Notes under the pieces: generated by a model
Told to the model about the DNA's origin: nothing
Seen by the model: only the letters and a program-made list of their open reading frames with translations
Database searches by the model: none
Program-made: the position numbers and the translations under genes
Shown here: piece by piece, positions 1 to 6,975 of the stretch
How the letters are laid out: each line of letters begins with the position of its first letter
Numbering within the stretch: the stretch's first letter is position 1
NCBI GenBank assembly: GCA_902796455.1
Contig: CADBPH010000356.1
Location: forward strand, 1 to 10,239
DNA length: 10,239 bases
Reading direction: 5' to 3'
Source: an uncultured Bacteroidia bacterium
GTDB taxonomy: Bacteria > Bacteroidota > Bacteroidia > Bacteroidales > UBA932

Positions 1-1
1 C

Positions 2-3000
2 TTGCAGGAGGTGAAACAGCGCTATGCCGGGCGGGGTATTTCCTTCTATGCCGAAGGAGCGCTCCTGCAGATGCGGAAAGATTCCCTGGACCGTGTCCAT
101 GCGCCGTCGGCGGAATACCGGGCCCTCTATGACGCCGTGTTGGATTGCGAGCGCAGGCGTGCGGCCCTTACCGGCGAGGAAAAGCGCATTGCCATGGGAG
201 CCTACCATGCTTCCCGGTTAACGGACCAATTGACAGAGACTTCGGTTTCCGTCCAGGTGGAGGAGGATACGGTCCGCGTCCTGTTGCAGAACCTGCCGGG
301 AGCAACGGTCGAGTTGTACCGCGAGGGGACGAAAAAGCCGTTGCTTACCCGGAAGCTGAATAATTCCGCACGCAGTTTTTATGTGACGGATACGCTGCAG
401 ACCCTTCTTCCGGTCCTGGATGACGGCGAATATGTCGTATCGGCTAAAAACGGGAAACTGATCGACCAGGCGGGTTTCCGCCGCTTCACTTTGTCGCTGG
501 CCGAGCGCGAAATCAGTACCGGGCGCGGCGTGTATGTCACAGATTACATGACGGGTGAACCGCTCTCACGGGCGGACCTGATCCTGACCAAGAATGGGAA
601 AGAAGTGGCATCTGCACGGAAAGTAGCGTTGGGAGAAGGGTTTACGCCGCTTCCCAAAAATATTGCCTCGAATATGACCGGGGAGGGATCCTATGCCCTT
701 TCCGCCACGTGGAAGGGACCGGACGGGCGGCTTCGGAAGAGCCAGGAACTGTATGTAGGCGAGATCTTGGAAGCCCCGCTGCGCCGTTTCTCCGGAGAGA
801 GATGCAACCTGTATCTGGACAAGGGGGCATACAACCCCGGCGAGACCGTGCATTTCAAAGGCGTTCTGTATCAGGGAGACATGGTCGACCAGGTCGCGCC
901 TGCCAAGGAAGGGGTACCGGTCCGGGTGACGCTCTTTGACGCCGAAGGGAACAAGGTTTCTTCCCTGGACCTCAAGACAAACGCATGGGGATCGGTCGCC
1001 GGCGAGTTCGCCATTCCGACCGGGCTCCGGAACGGGATGTTTTCCATCGACCTTTCGGGAGATGGTTGGCGGGGGAGCCGTTCGCTGCGGGTGGACGAGT
1101 TTGTCCTGCCTACGTTCGAGGTTTCCTTCGACAAGGTGGAAAAGATGTATATTCCGGGAGATACGGTGACCCTTTCCGGGCATGTGACCAGTTATTCCGG
1201 CCATGCCTTGACCTCTGCAAAAGTTTCTTTCAGAGCGACTTATCAGGACAAGGTCCTGGGAGAGGGAACGGTTTCCCCCGCTTCGGACGGATCATTCTCC
1301 CTGCAATTTGCAACGGATCCGGCCCCGGATTGGGAATACTGCAATGTCGAGGTGACCGTGATGGATGAAACGGGTGAGACCCAAGGGTATAACCGGGGAA
1401 TCTGGGTCGGTACGCAGCTGAACATGGACGTGCAGGTGGAGAATGCCGTTTCCGGCGACTTCTCCCTGCTGGATCCGGCTCCGGAAGAAAAATACTGGCG
1501 GAAGCAGTATTCGGTTTCCACGGCCATCCTGCAGGAAACCGCGGCACGGCTGACGGTCCGTGTATACGGCAATGACGGCGGAACGGTTCCGCTGGAGTCC
1601 GATTGGACGCTCTCCGCCGAGAACGGGACTCTCCTGCAGAAGGGGAAGGCCCTCTCGGGTGTTCCGTTCGAGGTCGACTTGTCGGCCTGCCCGTCTGGCC
1701 TGTATGTCTTCAAGGCCGTCGCCTCCTTGGCGGACCGCTACCATGACCGGGAAATCAAGCGTGAATATACCCAGCAGATAATCAAGTTGTTGCCTGAGGA
1801 TTCGACCCTGGATGCCCCGGTAGAATACCTGTTCCTTTCTCCGGAAGAGGAGGTGGAAACCGGCGGACAGATGCGAGTGCGTGCGGGAACGGCGGGCGGT
1901 CCGGTCTGGGCCGTCGTGGAACTCTACGGTCAGGGACGCTCCCTGCTGCATGCTTCTCTCCTGTACCTGGAGGGGAAACGCGGGCAGGCCGGGTCGTTGC
2001 AGGATCTTTCTTTCGAATACCTGGCGGAATATCCGGATGCCGTCCGCCTGCAGATCTTCTATTTCAAGGACGGAAGTTCCCACACGTATGAAAAGGTGTT
2101 CCGCCGCCATCGGCACACCCTGGACCTTCCGCTGGATTTCACGGTGTTTGAAGACCGGACCTATCCGGATACCGAGCTGACTTTCTCGCTGAAAACGCTG
2201 CCGGAAGTCGAGTGCCTGGCTGCGGTCTTTGACAAGAGCACGGAGCAAATCGCCCCGAATCATTGGCCGGAAGTGTCTTTGAATCAATTTAATGTCCCCA
2301 ATGTGTGGATTTCATCGGTCCCGGGACTCAGCGGGAACGGTTCACCTTCCGTCCTGGTCGGCGCCAGCGGCGGGCTCCGTGTAAGGGGGAAGACCCGGAT
2401 GGCAAAGGGCGCCCGGGTGGAGATGGTGGAAGAGACGATGTTGGCCCGGGAAGCCCCGATGGCGATGAACAGCATGGCGGACAGCAAGGAGATGGCCGAT
2501 GCCCTTCCGGAAGAAATGGCCGACGTGACCGTCCGCGAGGATTTCGCTTCGACCCTGACCTTCCAGCCCTTCCTCTATTCGGACAAGGAGGGGAGACTGT
2601 CCTTCAGTTTCCGGACTTCCGACAAGATATCTACCTATTATGTCGCTGTTTATGGACATGATAAACAAATGCGCAACCGGGCCTTGCGCCGTGAGTTGAC
2701 GGTCACGTTGCCGGCCAAGGTGGCCCTGGTCCAGCCGCAGTACCTGTATGCCGGGGATACCTATACCTTGTCTGCCACCGTGTCGTCCATCGTGGACGAA
2801 CCCTTGGAGGGGACCTTGGCGTTGTATTGCTATAACGGAAAGGATTACAAGCAGTTGCAGCCCGTTTCCGTACAATCGGAACAGCTCCGGGTCCCCGCGC
2901 ATGGCGAGGTGCCCTGCACGTTCCGCGTTCCGGTACGGCCGGATGCGGGAGACATGGGTCTGAAGGTGGTCTTCTCGTCCAAGGACCGCGAAGGAAAAAC

Positions 3001-4687
3001 CTTCTCGGATGCGGTATTCGTTCCGGTGCCGGTATGGGAAGCCCGCCAGCAAGTCACCGAGTCGCACGCTGCCGTCCTGCTGGCCGGCATGGACAAGGAG
3101 GCGCTGGTGAAGCGGCTGCGGGCTGCTTTTGTGAATACGTCCGGCTATGGGGCGGAATACAAGGAAATCAGCATCCTGGATATGGTGAAGGACGCGATTC
3201 CGGACAAGGTGAATCCGGCTTCCATGGACGTCCTCTCGCTGACGGAGGCGCTGTATGTCAGGCTGTTGGCCGCGGAACTCACCGGAAAGGCCTACGTGCC
3301 TGCCGACGGCGGACTGACGGATGCGCAGCTGGTGAAGAAGATTCTGTCCTGCCACAATGCCGACGGCGGATATGGCTGGTTCGAGGGGATGCAGTCCTCT
3401 CCCATTTTGACGGCCGTGGTCCTGGAGCGCCTGGCCAAGATGGCTGCCGGGCCCCGTCCGGAGCAGGATTTATTGTCGCAGTTCTCTCCGGAAAGCGCAG
3501 TTAAATATTTGGATGACAACTACTTCTCTGTAGAACGACCGGTCTGGTGCGGCGGCCTTTCGATGGAACAGTACCTGTATGTACGCTCTTTCTATCCATC
3601 GGTTCCGTTCTCGGTTTCGGGCAGCGGGAATCCCGTCGTATTCCAAAAGCGGATGAAGGAATTCAAGAAGGCGGTGAATGAATATCTCGTGCCGGCGAAA
3701 GTCCGGGGATTGTCCGGCCAGATCCTGGCCAAGGCCCGGCGGCTCGGGACGCTTTACAATCTGGCGGCGGAAGAGGCCGGCACCGCCCTGGCCAAGGCTT
3801 GGGGCGTTACGCTGGGTACCCGCAGCAAGGTGCTGTCTTCCCTGGGGGACGATGTGCGTTCGCTGCTGGAATATGCTGTGCCTCACCGGGATGGAGGGAT
3901 GTATTATCCCAATGCCGTGATGCCTTTCCGCGGGCTGTTGGAGAATGAAGCCTATGCCCATTCGCTCCTGTGCGACCTGCTTGCCGACTATGTCCGGTAT
4001 GCTGCTCCGGGAGATGAGGCTGTTTCCCGTGCCGTTTCTACGGCAGATGCGGTGCGGATCTGGCTGATGCTCCAGAAAGAGACGCAGCATTGGGATGAAG
4101 AACCGGCCTTTGTGGATGCCATCCACTCGGTGCTCAACGGCTCCGATGCCGTGAAAGCGACGTCGGTGCTGGTGATGACACAGACTTATGAGAAGCCGTT
4201 CGAGGAGATCAAGGCGGCCGGGAATGGGTTTACTGTCCGCCGCCGCTTCTTCCGGCTGGCATCCTCGGAAGAGGAAACGGTTTCTGTCCAGGAGATCCAG
4301 CCGGGCACCGTGCTGAAGCGCGGCGACCGGATCCGGGCGGAATATGAGATCTGGAATGCCGAGAACCGCAGTTTCGTGCGGCTGACGGCGCCCCGCGAGG
4401 CGGCGCTCCGGCCGGTCCGGCAGCTGTCCGGCATGTACGGATGGGGAATCCGGCCGCTGCGGGTAGGAACTTACTTCTCGTTCCAGCCGCAGGGATACCG
4501 GAACGTGAAGCCTTCCTGTACGGAGTATTATTTTGATGTTTATCCGGAGGAAAAATCGACGGTTTCGGAAGAGTTCTTTGTGACGCAGACCGGGACATTC
4601 TCGGCGCCGGTCGTGCAGATTGAATCCCTCTATGCACCCCATTACCGGGCGAATGGAGGTTTTGGAAGTAAAGTTATTGTAGAATAG
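2..4687 (+). CDS. Alpha-2-macroglobulin family protein, 5' end cut by window
   Basis: Large envelope protein of the bacterial alpha-2-macroglobulin family, which in other bacteria is thought to trap attacking proteases in the periplasm or at the outer membrane. The frame is open to the left edge, so 1561 residues are the C-terminal part; the TTG at position 2 is probably an internal Leu codon, and the signal peptide or lipobox lies outside. Visible order: an MG2-like beta domain near residues 269-360 (LYLDKGAYNPGETVHFKG), the next MG domain from about 364 (VDEFVLPTFEV), a Met-rich segment at about 800-842, the A2M core domain (PF00207-like) from about 843 (TYYVAVYGHDKQMRNR), an alpha-toroid thioester-domain-like region around 1040-1330 (NADGGYGWFEGM near 1120), and a C-terminal beta domain ending in a TQTGTFSAPVVQIESLYAP motif. 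No CxEQ thioester motif occurs where it is expected. The next gene starts 5 bases after the TAG stop. The family call is firm; protease inhibition here is inferred. Confidence 0.9.
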   Translation: MQEVKQRYAGRGISFYAEGALLQMRKDSLDRVHAPSAEYRALYDAVLDCERRRAALTGEEKRIAMGAYHASRLTDQLTETSVSVQVEEDTVRVLLQNLPGATVELYREGTKKPLLTRKLNNSARSFYVTDTLQTLLPVLDDGEYVVSAKNGKLIDQAGFRRFTLSLAEREISTGRGVYVTDYMTGEPLSRADLILTKNGKEVASARKVALGEGFTPLPKNIASNMTGEGSYALSATWKGPDGRLRKSQELYVGEILEAPLRRFSGERCNLYLDKGAYNPGETVHFKGVLYQGDMVDQVAPAKEGVPVRVTLFDAEGNKVSSLDLKTNAWGSVAGEFAIPTGLRNGMFSIDLSGDGWRGSRSLRVDEFVLPTFEVSFDKVEKMYIPGDTVTLSGHVTSYSGHALTSAKVSFRATYQDKVLGEGTVSPASDGSFSLQFATDPAPDWEYCNVEVTVMDETGETQGYNRGIWVGTQLNMDVQVENAVSGDFSLLDPAPEEKYWRKQYSVSTAILQETAARLTVRVYGNDGGTVPLESDWTLSAENGTLLQKGKALSGVPFEVDLSACPSGLYVFKAVASLADRYHDREIKREYTQQIIKLLPEDSTLDAPVEYLFLSPEEEVETGGQMRVRAGTAGGPVWAVVELYGQGRSLLHASLLYLEGKRGQAGSLQDLSFEYLAEYPDAVRLQIFYFKDGSSHTYEKVFRRHRHTLDLPLDFTVFEDRTYPDTELTFSLKTLPEVECLAAVFDKSTEQIAPNHWPEVSLNQFNVPNVWISSVPGLSGNGSPSVLVGASGGLRVRGKTRMAKGARVEMVEETMLAREAPMAMNSMADSKEMADALPEEMADVTVREDFASTLTFQPFLYSDKEGRLSFSFRTSDKISTYYVAVYGHDKQMRNRALRRELTVTLPAKVALVQPQYLYAGDTYTLSATVSSIVDEPLEGTLALYCYNGKDYKQLQPVSVQSEQLRVPAHGEVPCTFRVPVRPDAGDMGLKVVFSSKDREGKTFSDAVFVPVPVWEARQQVTESHAAVLLAGMDKEALVKRLRAAFVNTSGYGAEYKEISILDMVKDAIPDKVNPASMDVLSLTEALYVRLLAAELTGKAYVPADGGLTDAQLVKKILSCHNADGGYGWFEGMQSSPILTAVVLERLAKMAAGPRPEQDLLSQFSPESAVKYLDDNYFSVERPVWCGGLSMEQYLYVRSFYPSVPFSVSGSGNPVVFQKRMKEFKKAVNEYLVPAKVRGLSGQILAKARRLGTLYNLAAEEAGTALAKAWGVTLGTRSKVLSSLGDDVRSLLEYAVPHRDGGMYYPNAVMPFRGLLENEAYAHSLLCDLLADYVRYAAPGDEAVSRAVSTADAVRIWLMLQKETQHWDEEPAFVDAIHSVLNGSDAVKATSVLVMTQTYEKPFEEIKAAGNGFTVRRRFFRLASSEEETVSVQEIQPGTVLKRGDRIRAEYEIWNAENRSFVRLTAPREAALRPVRQLSGMYGWGIRPLRVGTYFSFQPQGYRNVKPSCTEYYFDVYPEEKSTVSEEFFVTQTGTFSAPVVQIESLYAPHYRANGGFGSKVIVE

Positions 4688-4692
4688 TTATC

Positions 4693-5649
4693 ATGAGAAA
4701 GTTACATTTTCTTGCCGCTTGTGCGGCGCTTCTTCTGGCTACGGGAATCCCTGTCGGGGCACAGGAAAAGGACGGCGCAGCGGAGCCGTCCGTCAACCTG
4801 GTTAATCGGCGGTATGATTTCCAGCAGTTTACGGTCGTTACGCTGTCCCATGCATTCCAGGTGGAACTTTGTCAGGGAGAGTCCTGGCAGGTTGCGGTAC
4901 AGGTTCCGGAATATCTGGAGGAGTACCTCCGGGTCCGGTGTGCCGATCAGATTCTGGCGATCGGGCTGGACCGTGTCCCGGTGAAGTTGCAGCCCCGGAT
5001 CGCGGAAGACCGTGAGCAGATGAAGGTATGGATCACCCTGCCTGCGCTGCATCGTCTGGAGGTGTCCGAGGCGGTGAAAGTTCACTCCGAAGGAGTCTTC
5101 AATGTGGGCGCGGATCCGTTTTCCATCCAGCTGAGCGGAGCTGCCAAGGTTTCCGGCCTGCGTGTCGCGGGGACCCGGAAATGTGAGGTGGAATGCAGTG
5201 GCGCCGCTTCGCTGTCAGCGGATTTCGGCGGCGATTTCAGCAGCAGTGAGTTCAATCTTTCCGGTGCGGCGAAAATGAAGGTGACCGCATCGGTACGCAA
5301 ACTGGATATCGTTGGCTCCGGCGCATCGGAATGTTCGGTGGACGGAACGTTTGATCAGGGTGTGATCCGGCTTTCCGGGACGGCAAAAGCCTATGTCCGG
5401 ACGGAGGAGGCCCAGTTCCGCGGGAATTCCGTGGATATCCATGCATCGGGTGTGGCCAAGGCGGAGGTTTCCTTCCCGGTCCGCCAGGGCAATGTTTCGC
5501 TTTCCGGGGTCTCCTCCTGCCGGATTGCCGTAGCGGAAAGTCTGGCCTATGAGCTGACCGGAACGTCCACCTGCTCGTATCAGGAGGCCGGAGAGAATGT
5601 ATCCCTCCGGGGGAATGCTTCCCGGGGCACGCAGCTGAAACGCCTGTAG
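4693..5649 (+). CDS. Secreted head GIN domain (DUF2807) protein
   Basis: A 318-residue exported protein of the DUF2807 'putative auto-transporter adhesin, head GIN domain' family, common in Bacteroidota; its molecular role is not established. Residues 1-23 form a signal peptide (basic start, Leu/Ala-rich core, likely cleavage after VGA or GAQ). The N-terminal part (about 40-135) carries the usual pattern of a sequence that compares a measured vector of beta strands with conserved LPALHRLEVS. From residue 147 on there is a regular solenoid: LSGAAK (147), CSGAAS (168), LSGAAK (189), GSGASE (208), LSGTAK (227), ASGVAK (251), LSGVSS (270), LTGTST (288), a spacing of about 18-24 residues that fits one turn of a right-handed beta-helix. 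The ATG is supported by the signal peptide directly behind it. The gene is 5 bases behind the macroglobulin stop with no promoter between, so co-transcription is likely. The start lacks a Shine-Dalgarno site, as is usual in this phylum. Confidence 0.88.
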   Translation: MRKLHFLAACAALLLATGIPVGAQEKDGAAEPSVNLVNRRYDFQQFTVVTLSHAFQVELCQGESWQVAVQVPEYLEEYLRVRCADQILAIGLDRVPVKLQPRIAEDREQMKVWITLPALHRLEVSEAVKVHSEGVFNVGADPFSIQLSGAAKVSGLRVAGTRKCEVECSGAASLSADFGGDFSSSEFNLSGAAKMKVTASVRKLDIVGSGASECSVDGTFDQGVIRLSGTAKAYVRTEEAQFRGNSVDIHASGVAKAEVSFPVRQGNVSLSGVSSCRIAVAESLAYELTGTSTCSYQEAGENVSLRGNASRGTQLKRL

Positions 5650-5733
5650 ATGCCGGTTCCATCGGGAGAACCGCCCTCACAGGCTCTCTCGTGGCACATT
5701 CCGGTTTCTTCCGGTTGACTTCGGGAGAAAAAA

Positions 5734-5764
5734 TTTGGATATTGATTAAAAAACAGTACCTTTG
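5734..5764 (+). promoter_or_regulatory. Bacteroidota -33/-7 promoter for tRNA-Val
   Basis: TTTG at 5734-5737 and TACCTTTG at 5757-5764 are separated by 19 bases. This is an exact match to the known primary-sigma consensus of Bacteroides (TTTG-N19..21-TANNTTTG). Transcription should start a few bases after 5764, giving a leader of roughly 20 bases before the mature tRNA at 5792. The AT-rich stretch around it stands out from the GC-rich flanks. Confidence 0.88.
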
Positions 5765-5791
5765 CACTCCCGATTTCCCTGCGGGAGTTCC

Positions 5792-5866
5792 GGGAGCATA
5801 GCTCAGTTGGTTCAGAGCATCTGCCTTACAAGCAGAGGGTCGGCGGTTCGAATCCGTCTGCTCCCA
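5792..5866 (+). tRNA. tRNA-Val (anticodon TAC)
   Basis: A full cloverleaf can be folded by eye: acceptor stem GGGAGCA (5792-5798) with TGCTCCC (5859-5865), seven perfect pairs; D stem GCTC/GAGC around AGTTGGTTCA; anticodon stem TCTGC/GCAGA with loop CTTACAA, anticodon TAC at 5827-5829; variable loop GGGTC; T stem GGCGG/CCGTC with loop TTCGAAT; discriminator A at 5866. The anticodon reads GTA and, with a modified wobble U, other valine codons. The 3' CCA is not encoded (the next bases are CGA), so it must be added by the CCA-adding enzyme. It stands alone rather than in a tRNA cluster, between its own promoter and terminator. Confidence 0.97.
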
Positions 5867-5898
5867 CGAAAGTAAATTACTGAAAATAATCCAATTAG

Positions 5899-5935
5899 AA
5901 TATCTGACGAAGAAAACGTCAGATATTTTTCTTTT
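5899..5935 (+). terminator. Intrinsic terminator after tRNA-Val
   Basis: The arm AATATCTGACG (5899-5909) pairs perfectly over 11 bases with CGTCAGATATT (5917-5927), with a 7-base loop AAGAAAA. It runs straight into a T-rich tract (TTTCTTTT to 5935). This is a classical Rho-independent terminator 33 bases behind the tRNA. Because the stem is symmetric it could have some effect on the other strand, but no minus-strand gene ends there. Confidence 0.9.
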
Positions 5936-5984
5936 AGAATGTCGCTCCTAAAGCGTAGAATGCTTTGCAGGATTGTTTGCATGC

Positions 5985-6010
5985 GGACTTCCTTCGGGAC
6001 TTCCCGAAGG
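5985..6010. repeat. Inverted and direct repeat upstream of the HAD promoter
   Basis: CCTTCGGG (5991-5998) and CCCGAAGG (6003-6010) form a perfect 8-base-pair inverted repeat around ACTT. The same stretch holds GGACTTCC twice (5985-5992 and 5997-6004), 12 bases apart start to start. It ends 9 bases before the -33 element of the next promoter and has no T tract behind it, so it does not look like a terminator. It could be a regulator binding site; nothing in the window identifies the regulator. Confidence 0.5.
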
Positions 6011-6019
6011 GCGATCCGT

Positions 6020-6050
6020 TTTGTCGTGAAAGGGGAAAAGCTTAATTTTG
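6020..6050 (+). promoter_or_regulatory. Bacteroidota -33/-7 promoter for HAD-DUF6440 operon
   Basis: TTTG at 6020-6023 and TAATTTTG at 6043-6050 are 19 bases apart, an exact match to the Bacteroides consensus with the same spacing as the tRNA promoter nearby. The expected start point a few bases after 6050 leaves a leader of only about 10-25 bases before the HAD start codon, so there is little room for leader-based control. Confidence 0.85.
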
Positions 6051-6069
6051 CGTGGAAGACGATGGATAA

Positions 6070-6744
6070 ATGAAAGGAATGATCAAACTGATTGTATTCG
6101 ATTTTGACGGGACACTGGGCGATACCCGGGCGCACATTTTCAAGACCATGCGGGATACCCTGCAGATCCTCGGGCTTCCCATGGTGACGGATGAAGCGAT
6201 TGCTGCGACCATCGGGATTCCGCTGGGGGCTGGCTTTGAACAGCTGTTCCCCGGGCTGAACCAGGAGGAGATTCTGCATTGCATGAAGACTTACCGGGAA
6301 ATCTTCGAGAAAAATAAATCCTTGTTTGTCCCCGTGCGTTTCCCTGGCGTGAAGCGCACTTTGGCCGGACTCAAAGAACGGGGATATATCCTCTCCGTAG
6401 CCTCTTCGCGGTTATCCCGCTCCCTGAATGAACTCCTTCAAGCCTTGGAAATCGCCGGTTACATTTCCTATGTTCTCGGGGCCGACAATGTTGAAAAGGC
6501 GAAACCGGATCCGGAGCCGGTGCTGAAAACCTTGCGTGAAATGGGCTATGACGCACGGGAGACCCTTGTCGTCGGCGACATGCCGGTGGACATCCTGATG
6601 GGTGCCCGTGCCGGTGCCCACACCTGTGCCGTAACCTGGGGGAACGCCTCCAGGACAGATTTGGAGCACGCCGGTGCGGATTATATCATAGACAAGATGG
6701 AAGATGTGTTCCGGGTCGTCGAAAGCATTGGATTGATGAATTGA
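6070..6744 (+). CDS. HAD-superfamily phosphatase, phosphoglycolate phosphatase-like
   Basis: A 224-residue cytoplasmic HAD hydrolase, the usual length for the Gph/PpaX/beta-phosphoglucomutase-like group. All four HAD motifs are visible: motif I DFDGTLGDT with nucleophile Asp11 and acid/base Asp13; motif II Ser112 in SVASSR; motif III Lys145 in KAKPDP; motif IV GDMPVD with Asp170 and Asp174 for Mg2+. Residues about 17-86 form the small helical C1 cap. These enzymes form an aspartyl-phosphate and release phosphate from small phosphoesters; the cap decides the substrate, which cannot be read here (phosphoglycolate, pyrophosphate or a sugar phosphate are all possible). ATG 6070 is chosen; ATG 6079 (MIKLIVFDFDGT) would also suit the family and would remove only three residues. 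A promoter lies directly upstream and the next gene begins 15 bases behind the stop, so the two are probably one operon. It ends in TGA, which shows TGA serves as a stop in this genome. Confidence 0.92.
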   Translation: MKGMIKLIVFDFDGTLGDTRAHIFKTMRDTLQILGLPMVTDEAIAATIGIPLGAGFEQLFPGLNQEEILHCMKTYREIFEKNKSLFVPVRFPGVKRTLAGLKERGYILSVASSRLSRSLNELLQALEIAGYISYVLGADNVEKAKPDPEPVLKTLREMGYDARETLVVGDMPVDILMGARAGAHTCAVTWGNASRTDLEHAGADYIIDKMEDVFRVVESIGLMN

Positions 6745-6759
6745 AACAGCATAGCGGTT

Positions 6760-6933
6760 ATGGGAAAAGACAGATTTGACATCAAGGAAAAAGAAGGCGT
6801 GAGCCTGTTGACCGACGCCATCGTCATCGTCGACAAGGAGACGGGCGTGAATTATCTGTATGTGCACCGCGGATACGGCGGCGGCCTGACTCCGCTGCTG
6901 GATGCTGACGGGAAACCGATTGTCACCAAGTAG
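6760..6933 (+). CDS. DUF6440 family small protein
   Basis: A 57-residue ORF from ATG 6760 to TAG 6931-6933. The translation matches what I know of DUF6440 proteins: a charged start (MGKDRFDIKEKEG), a central strand with VDKETGVNYLYV, then a Gly-rich turn and conserved end GGLTPLLDADGKPIV. No signal peptide or membrane segment is present, so it should be cytoplasmic. The family has no established function; members are short, one-domain beta-rich proteins found in Firmicutes and Bacteroidota. It starts 15 bases behind the HAD phosphatase stop with no promoter between, which suggests co-transcription. No clear terminator follows, and only 42 bases separate its stop from the stop of the convergent lyase gene. 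Family assignment is by recall of the conserved tail, not by a search. Confidence 0.78.
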   Translation: MGKDRFDIKEKEGVSLLTDAIVIVDKETGVNYLYVHRGYGGGLTPLLDADGKPIVTK

Positions 6934-6975
6934 GGCCGCTGAAGGTCCGTGAAGCGAGGTGCTTGGGAGCAAAGG

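Noticed and set aside
1292..4642. Several long minus-strand frames (for example 1292-2287, 2342-3355, 3470-4642) opposite the macroglobulin gene
   Set aside because: They are rich in Arg, His, Gly and Pro as expected from GC-rich shadow frames, show no family motifs, and lie opposite an unbroken, well-recognised protein.
5654..5673. Hairpin CGGTTC/GAACCG behind the head-GIN gene as terminator of the macroglobulin operon
   Set aside because: The stem has only six pairs with an eight-base loop and no T tract behind it. The 142 bases between the stop and the tRNA otherwise hold only the tRNA promoter.
5792..5866. tRNA gene as attachment site of an integrated element
   Set aside because: No integrase gene and no repeat of the tRNA 3' end are seen in the window; the downstream DNA is a terminator and ordinary housekeeping-type genes.
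5812..6279. A 155-codon minus-strand frame that covers the tRNA and the HAD start
   Set aside because: Its end is the antisense translation of tRNA-Val (RRIRTADPLLVRQ), a known kind of spurious protein in databases, and the rest is the shadow of the terminator, promoter and HAD gene.
6960..6971. TGCT-TGGG-AGCA hairpin between the convergent operons as a terminator
   Set aside because: Four pairs and no T run on either strand are too weak to call.
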